In this document: positions 40,222-52,600 of the stretch, one piece after another
How positions within the stretch are numbered: the first letter of the stretch is position 1
Layout: the number at the start of each line of letters is the position of its first letter
NCBI GenBank assembly: GCA_013396655.1
Contig: WBMV01001245.1
Location: forward strand, 809,711 to 873,710
Source: Campylorhamphus procurvoides
Taxonomy: Eukaryota; Chordata; Aves; Passeriformes; Dendrocolaptidae
Length of the DNA stretch: 64,000 nt
Direction: 5' to 3'
The notes under the pieces: model-generated
Database searches by the model: none
What the model saw: the letters and a program-made list of their open reading frames with translations, nothing else
Told to the model about the DNA's origin: nothing
Program-made: the position numbers and the translations under genes

Positions 40222-40671
40222 TCAAAGCCTCCTCCCTAGGCAGTGCACATCTGTTTGTGATATGTATCTCAGACTACTCTTTCTGCCAGCTGTTTCTCTG
40301 GTTGTTGAGGCTGCATTTTCATTAAAAATATCAATATAGCAATGTGGCTGGTATAGCACTACTGCCAGTTCTGGCTCACTTGCTTCCAGTGTCTCTGGTA
40401 TTTGACAGGGATCAGATCCAACCTCAAGATCAGAAAAGTAAGCAAAATTTTCAAACCAACTATGAGTTTGAGGCATATGTATGGGTTGAAATTCTATCTC
40501 TACATTTTCGTTATGGTGAATCCAGGAAGAATTGTGAGCATCAGTCTTATCTTCTGTTGGTGTTGAAGACAACTGGCTCCTTGAATGTAATTTTTGGACT
40601 TCAACCTTACTGTCCACGGCCAACATGTCAGGAATGCAGTCACTTATTTTCAACACTTTCTCAGAACCAAT
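40222..40671 (-). CDS. OSMR: OSMR last coding exon: cytoplasmic tail
   Basis: The 149-residue tail begins after the acceptor tgtag at 40673-40672. It shares ISDCIPD, the SWFENFAY segment and SSLRYISQ with mammalian OSMR tails. YISQ (residues 917-920; Tyr codon 40266-40264) is a YxxQ STAT3-docking motif. The protein then ends after [10 protein letters not shown] at the TGA 40224-40222, about 50 residues shorter than the human tail, so the second YxxQ of mammals is absent. Whether this is normal for the lineage cannot be told from one sequence. Confidence 0.88.
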   Translation of the reverse strand: MGSEKVLKISDCIPDMLAVDSKVEVQKLHSRSQLSSTPTEDKTDAHNSSWIHHNENVEIEFQPIHMPQTHSWFENFAYFSDLEVGSDPCQIPETLEASEPELAVVLYQPHCYIDIFNENAASTTRETAGRKSSLRYISQTDVHCLGRRL

Positions 40672-43600
40672 CTACAGGAGAACCATTAAACAAAAAAATT
40701 AGTCAATGAAAGAAGTCCGGAGTAAAGAAAAAACCTCAAACTTCAAGGGCTTCTAATATTGTCTTACACTATTTTTTTTAGTTTAGACTTTTCAAATAAA
40801 TGAGAATTTGAAGGAAAACCTATGTACAGAATGTTCAGTGGAAGCTGCATTTTTTGTGGAACTTATCAGACTACCTATTTAGATATTTCTTTTTTAAGTA
40901 AATTCATTAGGACTATACTTGAAGAAGGAACCATATCCCTGTACTATAAAGATTTTGGCAGGTTTTTGGTATATTTTAGTTTTAGTCTGAACCAGAAGCG
41001 ACTAGAAGGCAGCAGCATGGACTGATTTGTGTACTGACTCCTCGCCCTGCTGTAGTGTTCAGTGAACACCAGCAGCACAAACAACAACAGCCCCACCTCT
41101 TCCAGGGCAAAGGCATGTTCCTAGTTTTGTGATCTGCTTGCACACAGCACAGAAGCAGCAGCTCCCAGTTAGAAGGACCTACAGAAGAAACTGGAGGCCT
41201 TTTGCCAATGCCTGCCTTCCTCCCAGCCAGACCTGGCAGAACCCCCTGTATTCTCCCAAGGGCCAGCAATTGCATAGCTCTGCAGTGCCGTTCTGCAGAG
41301 GGATATGGTTCAGGAGGAGTGGGCAGACACAGCTCACAGGCTGGGATGTGGGTCCAGGGGGAGTGGGAAGACACAGCTCACAGGCTGCAGTGAAGTGCAG
41401 TAATGGTCTGATCTGTTTTACATTCAGACAATGCAAGGCTTTGAACAGTAGCCATGGAGGAATCACCTACTGTATCAAAATATTCTGTTTATTCTCCAGT
41501 TATGCATTTGCTTTTTGCAATAATAGACTGCAGAATATAAGCTGGTCCCTGCAGAGTCAGATGAATGCCAAAAAGAATTTTTTCCCTTAAATGGTAATAT
41601 AAATAAGTTAATTTTTAAATGCAGTCAATACAAAAAGAGTATTTTTTTTGAAACTCTACTAGTCAAAGAATAGACAAATTAAACACTAGATTTTCAGTGA
41701 TCTTACCTTAAACTCTTTGAATGACAGCACTTTGCTCTTGTTAGGACTAGGTATTGCAGGACAGCAGCACTCCTTTACCCTGGAAATAAGGGTGCAAAAC
41801 AAATGACATTTTTGTTCTCTTATCAAAGCACACTCTAGTAGCAGAAGCTGTACAGACAGAGCAGCAGAGGATGATTGTCTAAAAAATGCCACAAGTCAAA
41901 TACTTACAACATCCATACAGTTCAACAGCCAAAGGGAGAAATGAATGAGGCTTTACAACAGGCTAGAAGCAGCAAGCTGCAGCAGTGCTTTGTGAATTAA
42001 GTTAGTTACATTCTCTGTCTACAACAGGAAAATGCATTATAACTTACCACTTCTTCTTCCAGTGGCAAATAGCTGCTACTAGGGTTGGAACTATCACTAG
42101 CAGGAATAGAAAGTACAGCATGTTTGCTGTGAAAGAAAAATACTTCAAAATTTTGCTTTTAACTCCTCACATGTTAATACAGCCTGAGTTTCTGGGGAAA
42201 AAATAACAAGTCTGCATGGGATACCTGCCACTAATTCAGCAGTAAACTGTGGTTGCAAGATAGTTTGGCTGGAAATTCTGGGATACATCTGTAGGCTGTT
42301 TGACCTTGATTTCCTTTATTAAACTGGAATTATTACTAGATTGTTTTTTATTTGTCCTCATATTGGCATCTTAACTGTAAGAGTAACTTTCCAAAAGTTA
42401 AGGCAATGATAACCTCACTTAAGTAGTGTTTTTGGTTTTCTCTCAGATAGCCAGAGAAGACAGATTTTACTGTGAGATGTGAACAGAACATCTGTACATC
42501 CAGTATGGATTGACTATAGCAAGGGAGACACTGCACGAGTGTTCCATTCTCCCAGGATTTATGCTGATACAAAGACCTCAGTATCTCCTTCTAGCTGGAA
42601 GACACATCCTCGGGCTATGCTGTTCATAAACAGCTGAGGCTCTAAGGGCTAAGGGGGAACACTAGTTAGTGCCTGCCCTTCCCCTGCCCTGGCCAGTGCC
42701 CTTCTGCCCTGTGCCAGAGTCTGTGTCCCTGCCACACACCACAGCACAGAATGGACACATGCTACATTGCTACATTCTCCAATTTTTTGTGTGTGTGTGT
42801 CTGTGCATGTGGTGGCTAATTAAGCCCTCATTTTGATTCTCTGCATGGCTGTATAAATGGCTGGCTAACGGGAGCTGGAACATGGGACACAGGAGCACTG
42901 AGGCAGAACTGTGCCTGTGGGAGTATCTTGGGTTTAGACACTGTCCTGCTAGTTAGCCTGAAACATGAAGTCTCCTTGCATAAGCCAATGCTTCCCCTCT
43001 CCTATCCCTCCCCTTTACCTCCAACTCCATCAAGTTCCTCAAAACCAGGCATCTTCTATTTGGATCATAAGTTTCATAACCATGACTGCTGACTGGTATT
43101 TTCAAAGGAAAAGAATTACAGGCAAGTGATTTCCTCTTCTGCTTTGGTGATCATATCTGCCCAGTTAGCAAAGTACAGTGCTCAGTCCAACAATCCTTCC
43201 ATACTGGTCTATGAAGGACTTAACTTGGCAAAGGATTTAAAGACTGATGAGAATAAGGATGAACATCAGAAGTTCAAGAGTCCATACAGAAATTACCTCT
43301 TTGCTTACAAGTCTGTAGTTTTTCCTATATTAGAAAACACATTAAATCCAAATACAATTCTTCAATGAGTTCTAACAAACAGGGCTCACTAGGCATGCAA
43401 GTGTGCATATATTAAGCTATATCCCAGAAAAATATAAGACTTAAATAAAGATATAAATGAGTTCATTCTAAAATTTAAAAAAACCCTATCTACTTTAAAG
43501 TAAGAAAATGTCATGTTGGTAAGCACATGTCATTTCTTAGTTGGATTCTTTAAGTGAATGTTGCATTGAATTAAATGTTTCCCCTTGAAAAAAAGAATAT

Positions 43601-46600
43601 TATTACAACATTTTAAATTATTCCATCCTTCTGCTAGAAGACATTTCCCACAGCCAGTACTCACAATTATATGGCGTGTCTATGTATATAAAGTTAACAA
43701 TGGGAGTTTCTCCTCCACCTGTATATGCTTTAACCACTAGTTTGTATTTTGTGTTTGACATCAGGTGTTCCACGGTGTATCTCTTTTCTTCTGGGTTTTC
43801 GATTGTGTATTTACATAGTACTGAGTCATCTAAAATGAAAGATAAGATAGAATCACAGAATCATAGAATGGTCTGGGTTGGAAGGCACCCTAAACATCAT
43901 GTCATTCCAGCCCCCACTGCCATGGACAGGGACATCTCCCACTAGCCCATGTTGCTGAAAGCCCCAACCTGCCAGGCCTTGAAAACTTCCAGGAATGGGG
44001 AATCCACAAGTTTTCTGGGCAACCTGTTCCAGTGCCACGACCATAGTCGTGGAAAAGAATTTCCTCCTAATACCCAATCTAAACCTATTCTCTTCAAGTT
44101 TAAAAGCCATACCCCTTGTCCTGTCACTACAGGTCCTGGTAAAAAGTCTTTCTCCATCTTTAAGTCCCCTTTAAGGCATTGAAAGGTTGCATTAAGTTGC
44201 CTTCAAAATGTTACAAACCCACTTAACTAAGACTGCTAGGCCACTGAAATACCAAACATTTGCGACTTGCCTTTTCTGTAACTTGTACACTTTCTTACGA
44301 GAAGGATGATGCATCCTGACTCACTGCCACAGGGCTGAACTGGACGGTCCACAGCATTTCCCACTTTCTGACAGACACCTAATAACTTGTTGTCAAAGGC
44401 TCCAACTGTTCATTTTAATTTCTTTTCACTAGAGCTTATAACAGAATAATTTGAGTTTTGCCATCTCCATTTTTTTTCCAGAATTCTGTAGCCCTTAAGC
44501 TTAGATCAAGTTCTTTAAACACAATCGAATGCAACAAATCTCTGCCTGAAAAAAAAGTCCTCTTTTGCTTCTCTCTTGTGCAACTCCCACACCCCAGAGA
44601 GAAACGGCTTAGCTTCTTTCTTCTGTTCCCAGTCACACCCCTTGTCTGCTAGCTGTGACAAACAGGGAAGCAGAAAATCTTTGATTTAAACTTTTTAAAG
44701 TTTATCTGGGATTACTTACAGATTATGTAACTTTTATAGTTAGTTTAAGTTCTGACAGGAACTCCTACATAAGCTTTCCTAGTTCAAGCTATGCCTTTCA
44801 GTCTGGTACTAGTCAAATGAGCAGAAGGATCACAGGACATGACCCAACTGGAAGAAGAGGAAAGGGAAAAAAATACCCTTTTTTTGAAACATCTGAAAAT
44901 CATCATGGAGCAAAGTCATCTGGAGCAGTTTTGCATGTGGAACAGGAAGGTCAGATATAAAAGTTTAAATGTGGCTTTGTGCCACTTCACAGCTCAGTCC
45001 TGCTGAAGAAACTCTGCTGCAGAACACAGACACAATTACTCTCACTAGAAAAGAATTTAAATCGGGAATTTACACAGTGTTCCAATTCTGAAGGAAATAA
45101 ATTTTATCCCATCTGTTTCTAAAATACCCCAAATCCTAACAAGACTAACAAGCTTCCTATGACTCTTATCCAAGTAGACCACAAATATTTTTTGAAAGTC
45201 ATCCAGAACTCGCATCACAAGAAGCAGAAACTTAAATGCTCCTACAGTACCAAAGGAATCTTTTTTTCTGGAGCTAAAAAGGAGCTACGGACAACAAGAT
45301 GGGGACTGTAAAACTGTTTAAAGCCAGGGCCCACTTCTGTCTGTCAGCACATCAAGCAAGAGCAGAACCAAAAGCAGCAAGTGTTGAAATCTGTACGTGG
45401 CCAAATGAGCCAACCTGACTGCCTGATTTGAACCTTCTAAGATCCTGCAGTATCAGCCACAATCTTTCACCTGTATCAATGACACAACTTCCTAAATTGC
45501 AGAGCTCAGTTACCTGAAAGAATGTGCTTTTTTGATCCTTTAGATCTGCAGTTCTCTTGAATAGGTGAGATATAGACATGGTAGCCTCTTACAAAACCAG
45601 ATTGTGACTCATTTGTGAGATAAGAATCCCAAGATAGTGTTACTGCATTGAAAGTCAGTTCAATTTTGTCCACAACAGGGTCATGCAGAGGAGCTGGAAG
45701 AAATGAAATTCAAGTTAAACTTGCAGTTATTCTTCAGGAATGTTTATATTTGCACTTAAAAGTCTGCACTCCCATATGGTGTTTATGTTTATACCTTACT
45801 TCTATTTATAAGTTGAACAAAATACTGTCAGCTTCACAGAGCCTTCATGCATCCACATTATACACAAACCAGTGCCTGATAATCACAGCTTTCTTTAGTT
45901 CTTCTAATAAACATGAATTTTACCTGCTCACTGCACGAACCAGATATCCTCTATGTACGGCCTGTATGTTGATATACAACTTTCAAATGCTTCAGTGATA
46001 ATACAGAAAGAATACAGAAAATACAATTTTGCCTAGCTGTGGGAGAAAGGAATTATTCTATGTGTGACACATCAATTTAGCAAATACAAAACTTACGTAG
46101 CTCCTTGAGATAACCCGTCTTCTTTTCCAGTAAGGAAGCTCTATTAGCAATAGATCCATAGATGTGGAAGTTGTATCTCTGCCCCGGAACAAAAGCAGCT
46201 AGAAAATAGTGAAACTGATTATAAAAATATGCTATGGTTTGTCTTTTGGTGTTGCTTTTACTTAACTGCCTTCTACAAAGGTCAATAGTCTAATAGATAT
46301 CTTCTCTGTGTGCTATTGTGCTATTAAGTCAACTGACAGAGGCACAAGGTAAGTCAATTTGTGGTGTGCATAATGTGAATTAAACACATTCTGTCTGAAA
46401 GAGAGAATTACAGGAGGGGTTTATATTTTGAATAAAATATTCAAGGTGTCTGCACAGTAGACTTCAAATGCATCAAAGAGTAAGATAATGTCATTTAGTT
46501 TTCTAGCACAGAAAAAGGTCATGTTTTGGACAATTTTATGGAGACATATATCCATGCATTGGGATTGCACATTATCCTCACTGACATCCACTCCCATTCA

Positions 46601-49600
46601 CATTAACCAAGTGCAAACCACTGAAGAACTGGATAATCCTTTGCCCATGTGTTACCACACCCTCCTTTATTAAGAGTGTACCTTTGCATGTGTATGTGTG
46701 ATTTGTAGTCCAGTTTCTTTATTGCATATTGAAGTATGTTTGGTCAAATTTTGTTTGAACATGTTTCATTCCAATGTGAACTCTCAGTTTGAGAGACTCC
46801 AGGAAGACTAAACTCTTGCACTTGTGGAAGTGTATCAGAGCAACCTTCACACAGCCAGAAAGGGTTTAGGACTGTTGGCTGCCACAGGGATAAAAAACAT
46901 GCAACTAGTCCTGAGCAAGGACTGCTGTTGAGACACATCCTATGGAGTACACTGACAGCATTAAACCACTGTGGGTGTTAAATTGCCCGAGTCTAAATTT
47001 CTGATCCATGTTACAGTTACGGCAGAGCTCCATTCTGCATCTCTTCTGCTAAAAGACTTTTAACTCCTTCACTAACCTCACCACCTTTCCTCAAGATGCT
47101 ACTACAAGCGTCAGAGGCACTCAGAAGCAGCTTCCTCTAAAATATTGTGCTGATTTTCCTAAAACACTACATCTATTTCCAAGGCTTAATGGTGCTGGAA
47201 AATTAGTGGTGTCTAATTAATTTGGTAGGCAAAACACGATGGCACATGCCTTTGAAGAATTACTCCACACTGCACAGACTTTGACACTCCATATGATTTG
47301 CTTCCTAAATTCAAATAATGCCCACAGCATGAAGAACTGCTACACAGAAATCAGAAAGAAACATTGTTTGTCTTTCACCTGAGTTGACCACAGCACTGGA
47401 AGTGTTGGGCCCAAATCTCTTCCATTGCAAATCACAAGGCTGCAACTTTGGAAAGTTACACCAATCAATAATGTAACTGTCATATATATATCTGGGCTCC
47501 CAGGAAATAAAAATGCCATCATCTGTACCATTAACTTGTTCTTCCTTAAGTTCTTCAGTGCCTAGAATGAACAAAACAGAATATCTGTTATTTTCCTGCC
47601 TGAAACTTCAGATTCATAAATGAAGATATAGTTTCTATGCTAAACTGCTAAAAACAATAATAAAAGAGTTGCATTCCTTCACTGTATGATATATGGGCTC
47701 TTTCATGTGCTGATCTCTTTGTGTGCTGAAAACTGACAGCTCAGAAACCACCCAGCAAGTTAGTATATATTCACAAGAAAAAACCTCACAGCTGCAGAAA
47801 CCTGCAGTCAGAGTCACAACAGGCCAGTCACACACAGATTTCCCTGCAAGCACTGGCTGCACCTTCAAGGCACCTGCCACAGGTCCTGAGGCTCTAATTT
47901 TAGGCTAAATGTGTCTTGGTCTGTGAAGACTCTCTGTGCACTAAAGCTTAACATACATACAGTTACCACCCTGCAGGTGAAAGTACAGTAATAACTTCCA
48001 GAGAGCAGTGATGTGAGTTAAATGCCAAGTTAATTTGTTGCCCAAGATGATAAATTATGACTTCACTTAAAGCAGGTAGAAATAAAACTCTCATAATGGA
48101 AATCTTAACTGAAAATACTCATACTGTTATCTGTAGCTTTAGAGATGATCAACACTGAAGGAAGTGAAAAATTAACATTGTTCTTTGCCATGATACTGAT
48201 TCTGTAGGAATGGTTATCAATGAAAATCCTTGTGCTATTGTAGGCTGATGAAAAGGAGATGCTTTCAGGCCTAGAGCCATCTTCTATTTTTTCCCAAGTT
48301 ACTTCATATGCAATACTTCTTCCATTTGCTCGAAAACCTGGTGTTTGCTGGGAAAAAATTTATGAAGGAAGAGAACAATAACTTAGTAAATTTTGCTGAA
48401 AAAATATGAGAGGAGCATTTAGAACTTTAAATAACTAACAGGATGTATTACTTCTGGAAAAATATAAATATTCGTTTCCATACATATACACATGCAGGTT
48501 GAAATGGAAACACAGAAATCTCAGAAAAGGGATTTGTCTTTTTATAATACTTACAAAACCAGAATTATGTGTGACATGCCAGGACAGCACACCATCACAG
48601 CTATGTATGTTCTATGTTATATGTAATATCTGTCTTATATTCATAAAAGACTGAATTTTCATACTGAATTGTTATTAAGGACAGACAAACTTCTTAAAGT
48701 TCATGGGAAAAATTTCCAACCCCATTATGAGGGGGTTTCTTATTTTTCAGTGGTATCTCACCTTCCAGAACAAAGTCACATTCCTTCCGCCTGGAACTGG
48801 TGTAATTTCTCTCCACACGTCCAGTTTCCCTGATGGAGCTGTAATAAACATAGCACAAAAAAAAAATTTAAAAAAATGCTCCAGGTGCAGAAAGGATAGA
48901 CAGCTTAGACAGCTCAGCTGTGTCCTCTCATTCAGAGAAATAAAGAAATTCCACTTCCAGCATCTCCTTTCCCCAACACTGCCAGATATAGACAAAACAT
49001 TATCCCTAAACATCTTTTTCCCTTCATTCTTTTTTCTGAATTAAGATCTGGTTAATTTCCCTTGAAGATCTTTGCTTGCAGATCCCAGATGTTGTTTCCA
49101 CCTTTGTACCATTCTCCAGGCCTCACAGAGCACTGTATCTCTGTCTGTCCATCCTCCCAGTCATCTGGATTTCCCACTGCCAGCACTGGATGAAATACCA
49201 GAGACTAGTAGGTAGGATCAGAGCTATTTAAAAAGTCACCTTCTTGAAGTTTGCCTAGTGTGCTTCTCTTTCATGCATGAAACAAGCCTTTGCTTTAGTT
49301 ACACAGCACAAGAGTAACAACAAATAGCAAAGAGGGGTGGCAAGCAAAGAATATCCCTCTAACTTCCCTTCTTCAATGGGCTGGACATACTTGCTTCCTC
49401 TGTTCTGATGGTCTGGGCTTCACTCCACTCACTCCACCTCCAAAAATGCTTGGCTGCCCCGCAGCGAACCCGTGCTGTGTACTCTGTGTATGGCTGCAGC
49501 CCACCCACAGTGATCCTCCTGTGAGGGGAATGCTTGTCTGAACTATTATGCTGCAATACAGAAACACAGAATAGTCAGAGCTCAGTTCAGCCTCATCAGC

Positions 49601-52600
49601 AAAATGTTTTTGTCTTAAAAAATCAGTTCCTCCCCTAAATCCTGCAATAGCCAGTAAAGCTCAAGTTTAGAAAAATGATCACAAAACAACAATAAGAAAT
49701 AAATAAATAAATAAATAAAAATGCACAAGATCAAAAGACTGGGAGATCCCAAAAGAGGTCTGGAAGTTACCTCTGTGTAACTGTCTGAGTAGTAATCACT
49801 CACAACCCTCCAAATGAGTACTCTTTACATCAAGGAGGGAATTTACTGAGATCTTGCCCTCACAGAGTCTGGGGCTATTACTTTATGTAAACATGATGCT
49901 GTTCCAGATCTATGCAGAGCAATCTACGGCTTTCTTTTCTTTCCATTTTTCCTCCAGCCTCTTCTCTTGTTCCCTCCTAAGGGACAGAGTGAGTTCTATA
50001 AGAGTCACAAAGTGTGCATGCTTTTAAGCCCCTCCTCAAAACTGTCTCCTGGAATGACCACATTTGATCTAACAGCTCTTAAGTAATATTGACATAGAAC
50101 ACAGCTTGATCATGACCTTCACTATGCCTTTTTAATGTGCTAGAGGCAAGCTGCCATTCCAAGAAATGGACTACATAGAAGCCTCACTGTTTGTGAAAAA
50201 TGCAGAACAAGATAAAGAATCTACCCAAGTAATCTTCAAGGAGATGGGAGAAGATGGGAAGATAAACTGTTTTGGGGTTCCCTCCCTAGAAAGCAGACAC
50301 AATTCCTTCAAGCAGTCAACAGTACACAGAAAGATTATGGAGTAATATAAAAAAACCCTTGAACACAGATCTCCACCACTTGGTATAAGATGATGTGAGC
50401 AATAAGAACATAACAAATCAAGATCAACAGTAGCTAACAACATTATATATACAATATCTGTTATAGAAGAATACAATTATAAGGCCCATAAATGTTTTCA
50501 TTTACTTCAACAAATCTCAGAACACAAGTAGCAGAGCACAGAGCCACATATGCAAACCAGTCACACCATGCTCTGCACCCAGAGTAGAGGCAGTTGTTGG
50601 GACTGTGAATTAGTGTCAGCAATGGCTGCCCACATGGACCACATAGTCAGGGCGGAGCCCAGGAGTAAACAAATCCAGAACACCAACACACCAACGTGCT
50701 TACAAGATTTACAGTATATTTGTATTGCTGGGGAATTACTCTTTAATCTCACATCAGAAAAATCCTCACTATGTTTTTGTGTATGAAATTCAGGTTTCAT
50801 ACCAGTTCAACTTTCCCATCTGGGTGGAGCACTTCAGTCTGACAAAAGAGCTCAATTCCATTGTTTTGATGATTCCAATATAATGTGATTTCTGTCTCCG
50901 TACATTCTTCCCACACCTGGAAAGGTGCAGTGGGATAAACTGCCAATGGAAAATCTGAGTTAGCTCTTGTAAAGCATAAAATACATTCAAAAGTATTTTA
51001 AGGTATTTTAGCTGAGTAGTAAAAGCAATAAAAATACATACTTCTAGTCTAAAAGAAACAGATATAAACTAGTAAATATTAACTTCAGAATGTAAATGTT
51101 AAGTATACAAGATTAAAAAAAAATCCTTGTGCTGATTCAGAAATATTCTAAGACCTCATGGACAAAAGAAAAAGACAAGTATTTCAAATCCAGTAAAATT
51201 CTCTAATTCAGGACCTGGTGGAAGCTCCTGATGTAACCCGGTCACATTTTCTGCATTTCTACACCCCAGAATCCAACCACTTCACCAGAAATTCTATTCA
51301 CAGCCCTAGCACTGACTCCTGCCAGTTGTTACCCTCTGTCAAATAGTGCCAATGCCACTTCTTCCAAAGGATTTCTGAAATCCTTTACTGCTATGTAAGC
51401 AGTATTTAGCAAGAGAAATAATTCTCAAGCTCTCCCGTAGCAGCAGAATAACTGTGAAGAATAAGACATGGTCATGTGAGTGAGTGGTATGGTTACAGCC
51501 TTGGCCATTGACCTAGGCCTTCATGAATGACACTACTGAATTACATTACTCCACGAAATAAAATTCGAGGACTTTCAGGCTCAAAAGAGCTTGCATTTGA
51601 CTAAGAAGGTCCCAGGTACCATATGCAGCATTGGGAACAATGGACTTCCATCTTCCTTTACTTGCTGTTATCATTTAAGGAAAATTCTACTGTAAACATT
51701 TGCACACATAAAGGACTTTGAATCACTGTTAAGAAAGCAAACTCATCATATATATTATATATAATTTCTTTAACTTGCAACAATCACAAGGGCTGGAAAA
51801 AGAATACAGTAGTAAAATTTTAATGTACTTAGCACATTGAATGTCTCTTCCTCCCTTACAGTAGCACAGTAAAAGTTACTGTCCCATATTAGGACCACGA
51901 CAGGTTAGCACCATCCCTTCTTTCCTGGCAATAGCTGATTACACCTGTATCACATCTCATACCATACCAATTCCCAAGTAACCTACACAGATATTTTCCT
52001 TAAACTCCTCATTTTATATCTTTGCATCATGTTGCTTTCTATACTATGAACCAGCTTCAGCAAAGCAGCAGATTTTGGGGTAATTTCAATAACAAAATCT
52101 GACCTTTGGAGGGAAACTGTTTCCTACTACTAATACAACTTTCCAAAGCTGAAACTGAAGAGAAAGCAGATAACCATAGCACAGGGACAGGTAACTAACA
52201 AAATGGAGAAGTTAAAAATCAAGAGCTTTCATACTTTAAACTAGGGCACTCAAGGTATCAAGCTCAGAACAAGCAACAAAAAGCCCTCAACAAAGACAAG
52301 GAAAAGACCTTACTTCTGTGATTGACATCAAAAACATCTGTGGCAGTTTTCTTTCCCAGGGGGTTTTCCACAGTCACTGTGATATTCCAAATCTTCTGCT
52401 GACCGATATCCCAAGAACATGAGCAGTGCTTGGAACAACTTTGTGTGCACGGAATCATTTTCTTGGAAGACCTATCAAAGAAAGGGACAGATGGGACAGG
52501 GGCAAAGAGAGAAAAAGACATTTTTCTATAATATACAATCAACTTAATGTTGAAAATTTTGATGTCCAACCAGAATGCAGCATCATGAAAAAATAACGGG

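Larger units (their letters stand above)
40672..50802 (-). other. OSMR introns in the 3' half
   Basis: Between the exons listed for OSMR the introns hold the 44-base tandem repeat (41311-41387), a TG tract, the CR1 at 43851-44210 and an AAAT microsatellite. The interval 44211-45513 and the introns 46199-47378, 47562-48124 and 49551-50802 show nothing else recognisable. Confidence 0.6.

Noticed and set aside
40344..40709. A 121-codon open frame on the + strand opposite the OSMR tail exon
   Set aside because: It is the antisense shadow of the OSMR last exon, whose own frame matches the receptor tail.
41129..41590. Overlapping open frames on both strands, up to 153 codons
   Set aside because: They lie in the last OSMR intron over a short tandem repeat and a GC-richer patch; none shows a known domain.
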